NCBI GenBank assembly: GCA_022361295.1
Contig: JAKSBD010000461.1
Span: 1-35,998 of the forward strand
Source: Bacteroidales bacterium
GTDB taxonomy: Bacteria; Bacteroidota; Bacteroidia; Bacteroidales; Marinilabiliaceae
Length of the DNA stretch: 35,998 nucleotides
Reading direction: 5' to 3'
Position numbers and translations under genes: made by a program. This document shows positions 1-8,877 of this stretch, in pieces; the first letter of the stretch is position 1; the number at the start of each line of letters is the position of its first letter. The notes under the pieces were generated by a model. It saw only the letters and a program-made list of their open reading frames with translations. It did no database searches and was not told the DNA's origin.

Positions 1-34
1 GTCAACATACCGTTATATGGATTTCGAGTAAAAA

Positions 35-78
35 AAATCTCCTGAAATTATTACGAAAGTAATAAAAACAGGAGATTT
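35..78 (-). terminator. Intrinsic terminator after rpmA
   Basis: A two-part hairpin ends the rplU-rpmA unit. The outer arms AAATCTCCTG (35-44) and CAGGAGATTT (69-78) pair over 10 bp. After a small AAA/AAA internal loop, TTATTAC (48-54) pairs with GTAATAA (59-65) around a GAAA tetraloop. The A-run at 30-37 becomes a U-tract on the minus strand, as expected for Rho-independent termination. Confidence 0.8.
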
Positions 79-100
79 AATAATGCTTTCAGTAATCTTA

Positions 101-364
101 TTATTCAGCAGTAAAAGGAACTACTGATACATAAGATTTGTTGTCCTTTTTCTTGCGGAAAGCAACAGTACCGTTGATAAGTGCGAACAATGTGTGATCT
201 TTACCCATACCTACGTTCTCACCTGGGTGGTGCTGTGTACCTCGTTGTCTCACAAGGATGTTTCCAGCTTTGGCAGCCTGACCGCCATAAATTTTTACGC
301 CAAGTCGTTTACTTTCCGACTCTCTACCGTTCTTCGAACTACCGACGCCTTTCTTATGTGCCAT
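101..364 (-). CDS. rpmA: 50S ribosomal protein L27
   Basis: This gene encodes an 87-aa bacterial L27, a large-subunit protein whose N-terminus reaches toward the peptidyl-transferase centre. The start [20 protein letters not shown] and the block [20 protein letters not shown] are typical of the family. It starts directly with the mature-type MAHKKG, so there is no cleavable Firmicutes-type N-terminal extension. It lies 23 bp downstream of rplU on the same strand. The pair is a classic operon and is closed by the hairpin at 35-78. Identification is secure. Confidence 0.98.
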   Translation of the reverse strand: MAHKKGVGSSKNGRESESKRLGVKIYGGQAAKAGNILVRQRGTQHHPGENVGMGKDHTLFALINGTVAFRKKKDNKSYVSVVPFTAE

Positions 365-387
365 CTTATTCTAATTTTTTTGAGTTT

Positions 388-699
388 TTAACCTACGATT
401 TCTTCAATTTGAATTTGAGTGAAGCACTGACGATGTCCGTTCTTCTTCTTGTAACCTTTTCTTCTTTTCTTTTTGAAAACGATTACTTTATCACCTTTAA
501 CGTGTGATAGAACTTTCGCAGTTACTTTTGCACCTTCTACTACAGGAGCGCCGATTTTTACATCACCCTCATTGTCTGTTAAAAGTACTTTTTCAAATTC
601 AACTGTAGCACCTTCTTCGGCACTCAATCGATGCACAAAAATTTTTCTTTCTTTCTCGACTTTAAATTGCTGTCCAGCAATGTCAACAATTGCGTACAT
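388..699 (-). CDS. rplU: 50S ribosomal protein L21
   Basis: This gene encodes a 103-aa L21, a 23S rRNA-binding protein of the large subunit. The N-terminus [20 protein letters not shown] and the basic C-terminal block [16 protein letters not shown], followed by FTQIQIEEI, match the family and its usual length. It is the first gene of the rplU-rpmA operon. A Bacteroidota-type promoter lies 84-115 bp upstream of the ATG at 697-699. Nothing unusual is seen. Confidence 0.98.
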   Translation of the reverse strand: MYAIVDIAGQQFKVEKERKIFVHRLSAEEGATVEFEKVLLTDNEGDVKIGAPVVEGAKVTAKVLSHVKGDKVIVFKKKRRKGYKKKNGHRQCFTQIQIEEIVG

Positions 700-783
700 G
701 TCACCAATTATTTATGGTTTTATCCAGGAGGTGGACTTACTTAAAAAGCCACTTTTTCTACCCCACAAGATTCTAATGGAGTG

Positions 784-814
784 CAAAAGTATATAAAATT
801 ACTTTTCAACACAA
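784..814 (-). promoter_or_regulatory. Promoter of rplU-rpmA
   Basis: On the minus strand TACTTTTG (784-791) fits the Bacteroidota -7 consensus TAnnTTTG. A TTG (812-814) sits 20 bp upstream as the -33 element. A second TAnnTTTG match, TATCTTTG, lies at 860-867 on the same strand without a well-placed -33 box. The 700-1015 intergenic stretch holds these and the promoter at 919-926; I see no gene in it. Confidence 0.6.
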
Positions 815-918
815 ATAAATAAACGTTCTCTTTGCTGAAAATTAGTTTTTTATGCACGCCAAAGATAGTCAAATGCTTAATAAAAAGCCGTATTCTAAAA
901 ATGTTAAAAACTAATTAC

Positions 919-926
919 TATATTTG
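919..926 (+). promoter_or_regulatory. Candidate -7 element for the bifunctional nuclease gene
   Basis: TATATTTG matches TAnnTTTG and lies 89 bp upstream of the ATG at 1016. No TTG is found at the preferred upstream distance, so this rests on the -7 motif alone. Confidence 0.4.
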
Positions 927-1015
927 TTTCAATGCAATAAACAACACTAATCCTCTCTTTTGTTGATATATATTACTGTATCAAATTGTAAGAGACTAAG
1001 ATCTAATAAGCGATT

Positions 1016-1621
1016 ATGAGCAGAAAAAAAATCAAGTTAAACATTCTTGGTTTATCGTATAGCCAAACACAGTCAGGCGCTTACGCACTGGTTTTGGCCG
1101 AAGAAGATGGAGAAAGACGAATTCCTATTATAATTGGAGGCGTTGAAGCACAATCAATCGCCATAAAGCTTGAAGGATTAGAACCACCACGTCCGTTAAC
1201 ACACGATTTATTCCTTAATTTTTCAAAATCATTTAACATTGAAATTCAAGAGGTAGTAGTATATAAGCTTGAAGAAGGTATCTTTTACTCCGAACTGGTT
1301 TGCCAAAGGGATAACGAAAAGCTGCATATTGATTCCCGCACATCAGATGCTGTTGCTTTGGCATTGCGCTTTGGCTGTCCTATTTACACCTATGAAGATA
1401 TTATTGAAAAAGCAGGTATAGTGCTTGATTTTGATAAAAAGGAAGAAGGACACTCTATTTCACCAGTTGAAAAAACTGAATCAAAAAAGGAGAGCAGCAC
1501 ACAATACCAATCTAAATCATTAGATGATCTGAAAAAGCTATTGGAAGAAGCAATCCTGGCAGAGGACTATGAAAAGGCCTCGAAAATCAGAGATGAGATT
1601 AATCGCAGAGAAAAGAAATAA
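1016..1621 (+). CDS. Bifunctional nuclease (DUF151/BFN) domain protein with C-terminal UVR motif
   Basis: This 201-aa protein has an N-terminal BFN/DUF151 domain (about residues 1-140), with the conserved blocks PIIIGGVEAQSIAIKLEG, RPLTHDLF and DSRTSDAVALALR. A low-complexity linker rich in Ser, Glu and Lys follows. A UvrB/UvrC-type UVR helix pair occupies about residues 167-201 (LKKLLEEAILAEDYEKASKI). Family knowledge: BFN proteins have reported DNase/RNase activity in plants, and the fusion to a UVR motif is common in Bacteroidota; the physiological role is unclear. The gene is followed after 47 bp by the nucleoside transporter on the same strand, which suggests co-transcription and a possible link to nucleic-acid or nucleoside salvage. 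That link is inference. Confidence 0.88.
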   Translation: MSRKKIKLNILGLSYSQTQSGAYALVLAEEDGERRIPIIIGGVEAQSIAIKLEGLEPPRPLTHDLFLNFSKSFNIEIQEVVVYKLEEGIFYSELVCQRDNEKLHIDSRTSDAVALALRFGCPIYTYEDIIEKAGIVLDFDKKEEGHSISPVEKTESKKESSTQYQSKSLDDLKKLLEEAILAEDYEKASKIRDEINRREKK

Positions 1622-1668
1622 TAATTTAGATCACCCCCATCTATCACCTATTTAAATTCCTAAACCTT

Positions 1669-3060
1669 ATGAAGAAGTATCTTCTGGCATTCATTTGCTT
1701 AATATTTTCGACCACTTTATTCGCCCAAACCCCAAACTTAGTTGTAGAAGTTGACACCGCAGCCTCATTTAATTTTATGGGAATTATACGTGGCCTGTTT
1801 GGAATGGCAGTATTAATTGGCATTGCCTGGTTGTTTAGCCTAAACCGCAAAGGCATATCCTGGAAAGTTGTTGGAATAGGATTAGGCATCCAACTGTTAT
1901 TGGCTGTCTCTGTTCTTTATATTCCGTTTGTTCAAAGCATCTTTGAGTTTCTGGGTAAACTTTTTACGCTTGTGCTTGACTTTACAAAAGTGGGAAGCGA
2001 ATTCTTGTTAGGCGACTTGCTGGACTCATCAACATTTGGTTACATCTTTGCTTTTCAAATACTGCCAACTATTATTTTCTTCTCGGCATTAACCAGTGTA
2101 CTATTCTACCTGGGCGTTATTCAAAAAATAGTTTGGGCACTAGCCTGGGCGCTTACAAAAGCACTAAACCTTTCCGGCGCTGAAAGCTTATCAGTTGCAG
2201 GTAATATCTTTCTTGGCCAAACAGAGGCTCCTTTGATGATTAAGGCCTACCTGCCAAAGATGAATGCATCTGAAATGTTTTTGGTCATGGTGGGCGGAAT
2301 GGCCACTGTAGCCGGCGGTGTACTGGCAGCTTACATTGGCTTTCTAGGCGGTGACGATCCTGTACAGCGCCTGATGTTTGCCAAGCACCTGCTTACCGCT
2401 TCGGTAATGGCAGCACCCGGGGCTATTGTTATTTCTAAAGTTCTGGTACCACAAACTGAAGAAATTAAGTCAGAAATTAAAATATCAATGGATAAGATTG
2501 GCAGCAATATATTAGACGCCATGAGTAATGGTACAACAGAAGGATTGAAGCTGGCTGCCAACGTAGGTGCCATGTTATTAGTATTCTTCGCTTTTATTGC
2601 ACTCATTAATTATGGATTTGATAAAGTTGGTGAGTGGACAAGCCTGAATGCTTCCATTGCACAATGGACAAACGGGCAATACGAGCATTTTAACCTGGAA
2701 TTTATTCTTGGGTACTGCCTGGCTCCTTTGATGTGGCTAATCGGCGTACCATCGCAAGACATTGCATTGGTAGGTCAGTTATTAGGCGAAAAAATTATTG
2801 CCAGTGAATTTGTTGGTTATACCAGCTTAGCAGAGTTTAAATCATCAGGCGCGCTAACGCACAGCAAATCGGTGATTATGGCCACTTATATGCTTTGCGG
2901 ATTTGCCAACTTTGCTTCAATAGGCATTCAGATTGGTGGAATTGGAGGTTTAGCACCAAACAAACGTGAGTTTCTGTCAAAGTTTGGATTCAGAGCGTTA
3001 TTAGCCGGAACCTTAGCCTCTTTAATGTCGGCCACAATTGTTGGTATGATGATGGGATAA
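1669..3060 (+). CDS. NupC-type concentrative nucleoside transporter
   Basis: This 463-aa polytopic membrane protein belongs to the CNT family, which imports nucleosides with Na+ or H+. Signature segments are GNIFLGQTEAPLMIKAYL (residues 178-195), GLKLAANVGAMLLVFFAFIA (about 292-311), GVPSQDIALVGQLLGEK (about 359-375) and GFANFASIGIQIGGIGG (411-427). The N-terminus is unusual for an inner-membrane carrier. Residues 1-20 look like a cleavable signal peptide ending in LFAQ, followed by a short polar stretch before the first CNT helix. The gene lies 47 bp after the BFN gene and ends just before a strong bidirectional terminator. Substrate preference cannot be read from the sequence. Confidence 0.93.
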   Translation: MKKYLLAFICLIFSTTLFAQTPNLVVEVDTAASFNFMGIIRGLFGMAVLIGIAWLFSLNRKGISWKVVGIGLGIQLLLAVSVLYIPFVQSIFEFLGKLFTLVLDFTKVGSEFLLGDLLDSSTFGYIFAFQILPTIIFFSALTSVLFYLGVIQKIVWALAWALTKALNLSGAESLSVAGNIFLGQTEAPLMIKAYLPKMNASEMFLVMVGGMATVAGGVLAAYIGFLGGDDPVQRLMFAKHLLTASVMAAPGAIVISKVLVPQTEEIKSEIKISMDKIGSNILDAMSNGTTEGLKLAANVGAMLLVFFAFIALINYGFDKVGEWTSLNASIAQWTNGQYEHFNLEFILGYCLAPLMWLIGVPSQDIALVGQLLGEKIIASEFVGYTSLAEFKSSGALTHSKSVIMATYMLCGFANFASIGIQIGGIGGLAPNKREFLSKFGFRALLAGTLASLMSATIVGMMMG

Positions 3061-3081
3061 TACATTGTATTCTAAAAATAA

Positions 3082-3112
3082 AAAAGGCCCGGAATTGGTT
3101 TCCGGGCCTTTT
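3082..3112. terminator. Bidirectional intrinsic terminator
   Basis: AAAAGGCCCGGAA (3082-3094) pairs perfectly with TTCCGGGCCTTTT (3100-3112) around a 5-nt loop. A-rich sequence on the left and T-rich sequence on the right let it serve both the transporter gene (plus) and the convergent lipoprotein gene (minus). Confidence 0.88.
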
Positions 3113-3132
3113 ATTTTTTATGGTCTTAATGT

Positions 3133-3924
3133 TTATACTCCACGCGCATCAACCTTAACCGGCTTTTGCATAATCAACTTCAAGCCATCTGATGTTTTAC
3201 AAACAGCAATAATGTTAAGTGTTTTATTAATAGAGCTACCACTTGGCAGTTTAAGGCGAATCTCTCCTTTTTTTGACGATAGCTTCTTGGCTGGCGATAA
3301 GTTCTTATGATAGAACTTACCTTCTATGAGCTTACCTTCATAAAATTCAACAGATTTGATACTCTTAACACCATCACCTGTTAAAGATAATCCTAGTATG
3401 TAAGAACCTGATGTACGAATATTATCTGTCTTGGTAATTTTAATTACCGGATCAGGGCGTTGTTTACCTAAGTTAGTATAGCGCTTAAGCCCAACACCTG
3501 GTAAACCATTTTTATATTCATACTCAGCAGTAATGCGTCCTTCTCTATCGTAGCGCTTACAAATACCATTAAGGCGTCCGTCAATATAGGGCTGCTCTTT
3601 ATAAACCTTACCTGTAGAGTGGTAAGTTAATCGCATACCTTCTTTCTTGTTGTCCTTATAGGTAATTGTCTCCAAAAGCTTTCCCGACTTTGAGAATCGC
3701 TTTGAAACACCATGGCGGATGGCCGATTTACTTCCTTCTTTAAATTTCATTGATATTTCCCATTCAACAGGAGAATGCGGATCATCATTGAAATGACGCT
3801 TTTTAATTAAGGTTCCATCTGCATTTTTAGAATTGGTTTTCACCACTTCTTTCTGTGGGCCAAAAAACTGACAACTGCTTAATGCAATCGCCAGTACTGC
3901 CACCAGTACATGTAATCGTTTCAT
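3133..3924 (-). CDS. Lipoprotein with MORN_2/YwqK-type repeats
   Basis: This is a 263-aa predicted lipoprotein. The signal peptide MKRLHVLVAVLAIALSSC ends in a lipobox-like LSSC with Cys18. The middle region (about residues 70-170) carries several 20-25-residue repeats of the pattern G-x-x-K-R-Y/F-x-x-x-G-K-L/V-x-x-x-x-x-Y-K-x-G, for example GVSKRFSKSGKLLETITYKD and GICKRYDREGRITAEYEYKN. These fit the MORN_2 variant found in so-called YwqK-family antitoxin proteins. The lipoprotein signal argues against a cytoplasmic antitoxin role here; an envelope-associated role is more likely (inference). The C-terminal 90 residues are not recognised. It lies downstream of trxA, with a terminator between them. 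Confidence 0.75.
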   Translation of the reverse strand: MKRLHVLVAVLAIALSSCQFFGPQKEVVKTNSKNADGTLIKKRHFNDDPHSPVEWEISMKFKEGSKSAIRHGVSKRFSKSGKLLETITYKDNKKEGMRLTYHSTGKVYKEQPYIDGRLNGICKRYDREGRITAEYEYKNGLPGVGLKRYTNLGKQRPDPVIKITKTDNIRTSGSYILGLSLTGDGVKSIKSVEFYEGKLIEGKFYHKNLSPAKKLSSKKGEIRLKLPSGSSINKTLNIIAVCKTSDGLKLIMQKPVKVDARGV

Positions 3925-3966
3925 AAAATAAAAATAAGGGGGTAGTTTAAAATAAGGATTAAAAAA

Positions 3967-3990
3967 AGGCTGTCAAAATCTTTTGACAGC
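3967..3990 (-). terminator. Intrinsic terminator after trxA
   Basis: GGCTGTCAAAA (3967-3977) and TTTTGACAGCC (3980-3990) are perfect inverted repeats. The A-run at 3961-3966 gives the U-tract on the minus strand. The trxA stop codon is about 20 bp upstream of the hairpin. Confidence 0.82.
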
Positions 3991-4012
3991 CCTCATTATA
4001 AGTATTTTGCTA

Positions 4013-4330
4013 TTATAAAAGAGCATCTAATTTAGATGCCAAAATAGTTTTTGGAACAGCTCCAACTTGTTTGTCAACTACTTCACCATTTTTAAAGAAT
4101 AAAATAGTTGGGATGTTACGAATTCCAAACTTCACTGAAGTACCTGGATTACTATCTACATCCATTTTTGTGATTACGGCTTTCTCACCATATTCTTCTG
4201 CCAATTCTTTAACAATAGGCGTAACCATACGACATGGTCCACACCATTCAGCCCAGAAATCAACCAATACTGGCTTATCTGAATTTAATACTAACTCTTC
4301 AAAATTGGCATCAGTAACTTCGATCAACAT
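4013..4330 (-). CDS. trxA: Thioredoxin
   Basis: This 105-aa cytoplasmic thioredoxin reduces disulfides using electrons from thioredoxin reductase. The redox motif WCGPC occupies residues 29-33 and the cis-proline is in RNIPTILFF. The full thioredoxin fold is present and there is no signal peptide. It is flanked by dnaE upstream and a lipoprotein gene downstream. It appears to be a single-gene unit, with its own promoter (4393-4425) and a terminator (3967-3990). Confidence 0.96.
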   Translation of the reverse strand: MLIEVTDANFEELVLNSDKPVLVDFWAEWCGPCRMVTPIVKELAEEYGEKAVITKMDVDSNPGTSVKFGIRNIPTILFFKNGEVVDKQVGAVPKTILASKLDALL

Positions 4331-4392
4331 AGCAAATCTGTTTTACTTTATTATTATAAAAATTTTAACTTCCTAACTTAAAAGTGATTGCC

Positions 4393-4425
4393 CAAAGTTA
4401 AATATTTTTACTTGGGCCTGTTCAA
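4393..4425 (-). promoter_or_regulatory. Promoter of trxA
   Basis: On the minus strand TAACTTTG (4393-4400) matches TAnnTTTG, with TTG (4423-4425) 22 bp upstream. The -7 box is 62 bp from the trxA ATG. Confidence 0.5.
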
Positions 4426-4482
4426 AAATACACATTTTTTAATATATAGATATAATAATAATAACTGATTCTCATCAAGCAG

Positions 4483-7400
4483 CTAAGCAATGCTCATTTC
4501 CAAATCCTGATGTTCATCTATATATTTGATTAAATCATCATTTAAATCAACACGCATAGTTCTTGACAAGAACTGTACCGCATTCTTAGTTTCCGGATCC
4601 TGCACCATAAATTTCAGGGTCACATTTCCTTCATTACTTTGAAGAATATTGGCTAATTCAGTGATTAACTCTTGCGAGATGGCATTTAAGGGCACCTTTA
4701 ATGTTATAGTATTCACCAGAGTATCACGCAATTCACTTAAGAACTTAATATTATTGATCTTGAACTCCAGCTCATCCTGGTTATAGCGCCTTGGTTGCAC
4801 ACGCCCTTTCACCATAATAAAATATCCTATTTCCAAATATGGCAGATATTCTGTGAAGTCGTTGCCAAAAAATGCAAATTCAAACGAACCTGTGTAATCC
4901 TCCATTGTCATAATGGCATACGGGTTACCTTTTTTTGTTGTTCCCCGACGCACATTAACCACACTTCCGGCTAAGGTAATATCACGACCCCGCATGGCTT
5001 CCAGGTCATCCAGTTGTTTAAGGCGATGATGTATAAAGTGATTCATCTCCAGCTTATACTGATCCAATGGGTGAGCCGACAGATAAATACCAATATATTC
5101 TTTTTCGTGATTCAGTTTCTCAATAATCGAATACTCTAAACAATTGGGCATATCAGGAGTCTTAATAGCAATATCGCTTCCCATTGCACCAAACAGCGAG
5201 TTTTGTGATGAAGCTTTATCAGCCTGATAACGGTTACCATAGCGAATCAGGTGCTCAATAAAGTTCATATCATCATTTTCATGTTTGCCAAAAAACTGCG
5301 CCCTGTGATACTCTCCCATTGTATCGAAAGCACCGGAAAATGCCAATGCTTCAATATTCTTTTTATTAACTGTTGTTAGAGGCAAACGCTCTACAAAGTC
5401 ATACACAGTTTTATATGGTCCATTCTTTTCCCGTTCCTGAATGATGGCTTCAACCGCTCCTTCTCCTACACCTTTAATACCGGCCATACCAAATCGAATA
5501 GCTCCCTCTTTGTTTACGGTAAACTTACGGTACGATTCATTTACATCAGGCCCTAATACATCCATCCCCATGTTTTTACATTCTTCCATGAAGTTGGTAA
5601 TCTTGGTAATATCGCTCAGGTTACGACTTAATACACCCGCCATAAATTCAGCCGGGTAATGAGCTTTCAGGTAACCTGTTTGATAAGCAATGTAGGCGTA
5701 ACATACCGAGTGCGACTTGTTGAAAGCATAACTGGCAAATGCTTCCCAGTCTTTCCATATTTTTTCAATCAGGTCTTCCGGCTTGGTGATGGACGTCTTT
5801 CCGTCTTTGCACGCACCTACAAACTCTTCACTATCCAGGCAGCCTTTGATGAACTTCTCTTTAAGCTTGTCCATCATGGCCATAATCTTCTTACCCATCG
5901 CTTTACGCAAAGAATCTGAATCACCACGGGTAAATCCTCCCAGGGCACGAGACTGAAGCATCACCTGCTCCTGGTATACCGTAATACCATAAGTATCCTT
6001 CAGGTAAGGCTCCATCATAGGATGGTCATATTCTATTTCTTCGCGACCGTGCTTACGGGCAATAAAGGATGGAATATATTCCATCGGACCGGGACGATAC
6101 AAGGCATTCATAGCCACCAAATCTTCAAATCTGTTTGGCTTTAGTGCCTTGAGGTGCTTTTTCATACCAGGCGACTCAAACTGGAATATGGCGGTTGTTT
6201 CTCCACGGCTAAAAAGCTGAAACGTCTCTTCATCTTCAAGGTTGACATTGTTAATATCTACATCAATACCTTTTGAGAGCTTTACATTATCTAATACTTC
6301 TTTAATAATGGACAAGGTTTTCAGCCCCAGGAAGTCCATTTTCAACAAGCCGATATCTTCTACAAAACGACCATCATATTGCGTTGTTAACAGGTCCTCT
6401 CCTTTAGTTGGCATCACCGGCACATGCTCATCCAGCGCGTTCTTTCCAATAAGTACACCACAGGCATGAACACCAGTTTGTCTGACAGACCCCTCTAAGG
6501 CCTCCGCAAATTTAATGGTTTGTGCTATCAGAGGATTCGATGACTCTTTCTCTTCCAGTAATGCCGGCTCTTCCTTATACGCTTTTTTAAAGCTCATCTT
6601 GGGCGCTTCAGGAACCATTTTAGCCAACCTGTTAGCTTCGGCCAGCTCCAGACGCAATACGCGTGCAACATCTTTAATAGAACTCTTGGTGGCCATGGTA
6701 CCAAAAGTACAAATGTGAGCCACTTTTTCCTGTCCGTATTTATCGGTCACATAGTCCAATACTTCCTGTCGACCATCATCATCAAAATCAATATCAACAT
6801 CGGGCATGGATATACGATCGGGATTCAGGAAACGCTCAAACAGCAAATCATATTTGATCGGGTCAACGTCGGTGATGCCAACACAATAGGCTACAGCGGC
6901 ACCGGCAGCCGAACCACGACCTGGTCCCACAAGCACTCCATTATCTTTAGCCCAGTTGATAAAATCCTGGACAATAAGGAAGTAACCGGGAAAACCCATG
7001 GTTTTAATGGTCTCCAGCTCAAATTCCAGGCGTTCGCGTTTATCGTCAGTCAGTTCATCGCCCGGATATCTTTTTTTAGCTCCTTCAAATGTTAAGTACT
7101 CCAGGTAATCAGCCTCAAGCTTAATAGGCAAAACCTTCTCGTAACCGCCTAGCTTTTCATACCTGTCGTCACCAAACTCCTCCATCAGCTTAGCTTCATC
7201 AAATTTCTCACGATAGGAATCCATTGTACCAAATTCCTCAGGAATATCGAAAGGCGGCATAATAGGATTTGAATCCAGCTTAAAGGCCTCCACCTTTTCG
7301 GCAATCTCAGCAGTGTTAGCCAGCGCTTCGGGTACGTCGGCAAAGAGTTCGTTCATCTCTTCTGTGGTCTTAAACCACTCCTGCTTCGTATATCTCATCC

Positions 7401-8877
7401 GCGTAGGATCATCATAGTCACGGCCCGTACTCAAACACACCAATACATCATGCGCTTCAGCATCTTCAGGATTCATAAAGTGCGAATCGTTTGTGGCAAT
7501 AACTTTAACTCCCAGTTCAGCAGCCAAGTGACGTATTACTTTGTTCACCCTTACCTGGTTTTCATACACATCGGCACGCAGGCGAGGATCATTGTTCCGG
7601 TGGCGCATTATTTCCAGGTAATAATCCTCTCCAAACACCTCTTTAAACCAAAGTATGGTTTCCCTGGCCTTATCAATATTACCGGCCATTATGTGTTGTG
7701 ACACTTCCCCTCCAAGACATGCACTGCTTACAATGACGCCTTCACTGTATTTCTCTAATAAATCCTTATCAATACGTGGCTTGTAATACATACCATCGGT
7801 ATGTGCTATTGATGTTAGTTTCATCAGGTTTTGATACCCCGTATAGTTCTTCGCTAACAAAATTATATGATGACCACCCGAATCTGTTTTATCATCCTTT
7901 CGCAAATGGCCACGTTTTGCAACATACGCTTCAACGCCAATAATTGGTTTAATATCAGCCTTACTGCAGGCCACATGAAACTCTTTGGCACCAAACATAC
8001 TACCATGGTCGGTTATTGCCACAGCGGCCATTCCATCCTCTTTGGCTTTTGAAGCTATGTCAGCGGTTTTAGCAGCTCCATCCAGTATTGAATATTGCGA
8101 ATGCACATGCAGATGCACAAATGGTTGCGGATTGATATTTTTCTTCGCTTCCTCCCATTTACGTTCTTCCTCTTCAATTGATACCTCATCAAAAGCAGAA
8201 CTTACTTTGAAAGATTCATACTCAATACCCGCCAGCTGGATGGTAGAAGGATTATTTGCCTTAAAAGCCTGCACCTGCCCGGGAGTCATCTTATGCAAAT
8301 CGGGACTTAAGCCATCCACGCGAATCAACTCAAGGAAACATCGTGAAGTGGCTTCAACATCGGCAGCAGCATTATGTGCTTCAGCGAAAGGCACACCAAA
8401 CAGCTTCAGGTGAAGCTCAGTCAGTGTTGGATTCTTTAGCTGTCCTTTGCGTTTAAGATCACAATACTCTTTACTCCCTGTCATTGTGTCAATAACCGGG
8501 GCGGTGGTCAGATCTGTTTCATCCATCTCGCTGCGAAGCAATTCGCAACCAACAATGTTGATATCAAACGAAACATTATGACCGATTATAAACTTCGATT
8601 TTTTAACATCTTCAATAAAATCGAGCAGGGCTTCTTTAAGCGGAATAACTTTTTCCTGCGCTATTTCAGTTGATATACCATGAACCGCAACCACATCCTC
8701 AGGTACTACAAATCCATCGGGTGTAATCACATGATTTTTAGCAAACAGAAAATTACCCTCTATATCATGACATTGCCAGGCTAACTGAACCATTCTAGGC
8801 CAGTTATCAAAGTCAGTTAATGGTGCTTTCCACTTTTTAGGTAAGCCTGTTGTTTCGGTATCAAATATTAAAAACAT
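4483..8877 (-). CDS. dnaE: DNA polymerase III alpha subunit with fused N-terminal 3'-5' exonuclease
   Basis: This 1464-aa chromosomal replicase joins two activities. Residues 1-190 form a DnaQ-like DEDDh exonuclease: FDTETTG with Asp6 and Glu8, HNVSFD at 100-105, and HNAAADVEAT with His168 and Asp173. A linker leads to the PHP domain, which begins at HLHVHSQYS (255-263). The C-family polymerase core follows, with GPGRGSAAG (651-659) and the catalytic aspartates of PDVDIDF (692-698). The OB fold near the C-terminus is recognisable from ITLAGSVVNVRRGTTKKGNP. Standard DnaE is about 1150-1270 aa and relies on a separate epsilon subunit, so the extra length is the exonuclease. Similar fusions are known to me from some Bacteroidota. 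No neighbouring gene is obviously co-transcribed and no terminator is evident after the stop. Confidence 0.95.
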   Translation of the reverse strand: MFLIFDTETTGLPKKWKAPLTDFDNWPRMVQLAWQCHDIEGNFLFAKNHVITPDGFVVPEDVVAVHGISTEIAQEKVIPLKEALLDFIEDVKKSKFIIGHNVSFDINIVGCELLRSEMDETDLTTAPVIDTMTGSKEYCDLKRKGQLKNPTLTELHLKLFGVPFAEAHNAAADVEATSRCFLELIRVDGLSPDLHKMTPGQVQAFKANNPSTIQLAGIEYESFKVSSAFDEVSIEEEERKWEEAKKNINPQPFVHLHVHSQYSILDGAAKTADIASKAKEDGMAAVAITDHGSMFGAKEFHVACSKADIKPIIGVEAYVAKRGHLRKDDKTDSGGHHIILLAKNYTGYQNLMKLTSIAHTDGMYYKPRIDKDLLEKYSEGVIVSSACLGGEVSQHIMAGNIDKARETILWFKEVFGEDYYLEIMRHRNNDPRLRADVYENQVRVNKVIRHLAAELGVKVIATNDSHFMNPEDAEAHDVLVCLSTGRDYDDPTRMRYTKQEWFKTTEEMNELFADVPEALANTAEIAEKVEAFKLDSNPIMPPFDIPEEFGTMDSYREKFDEAKLMEEFGDDRYEKLGGYEKVLPIKLEADYLEYLTFEGAKKRYPGDELTDDKRERLEFELETIKTMGFPGYFLIVQDFINWAKDNGVLVGPGRGSAAGAAVAYCVGITDVDPIKYDLLFERFLNPDRISMPDVDIDFDDDGRQEVLDYVTDKYGQEKVAHICTFGTMATKSSIKDVARVLRLELAEANRLAKMVPEAPKMSFKKAYKEEPALLEEKESSNPLIAQTIKFAEALEGSVRQTGVHACGVLIGKNALDEHVPVMPTKGEDLLTTQYDGRFVEDIGLLKMDFLGLKTLSIIKEVLDNVKLSKGIDVDINNVNLEDEETFQLFSRGETTAIFQFESPGMKKHLKALKPNRFEDLVAMNALYRPGPMEYIPSFIARKHGREEIEYDHPMMEPYLKDTYGITVYQEQVMLQSRALGGFTRGDSDSLRKAMGKKIMAMMDKLKEKFIKGCLDSEEFVGACKDGKTSITKPEDLIEKIWKDWEAFASYAFNKSHSVCYAYIAYQTGYLKAHYPAEFMAGVLSRNLSDITKITNFMEECKNMGMDVLGPDVNESYRKFTVNKEGAIRFGMAGIKGVGEGAVEAIIQEREKNGPYKTVYDFVERLPLTTVNKKNIEALAFSGAFDTMGEYHRAQFFGKHENDDMNFIEHLIRYGNRYQADKASSQNSLFGAMGSDIAIKTPDMPNCLEYSIIEKLNHEKEYIGIYLSAHPLDQYKLEMNHFIHHRLKQLDDLEAMRGRDITLAGSVVNVRRGTTKKGNPYAIMTMEDYTGSFEFAFFGNDFTEYLPYLEIGYFIMVKGRVQPRRYNQDELEFKINNIKFLSELRDTLVNTITLKVPLNAISQELITELANILQSNEGNVTLKFMVQDPETKNAVQFLSRTMRVDLNDDLIKYIDEHQDLEMSIA

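Noticed and set aside
3133-3924. Toxin-antitoxin YwqK antitoxin
   Set aside because: The repeats fit the MORN_2/YwqK family name, but the protein has a lipoprotein signal and no toxin gene is nearby.
6715-7095. Plus-strand 126-aa open frame within dnaE, and similar frames across dnaE, ftsH, asnS and ispG
   Set aside because: They are antisense shadows of well-identified genes, with no recognisable domain of their own.
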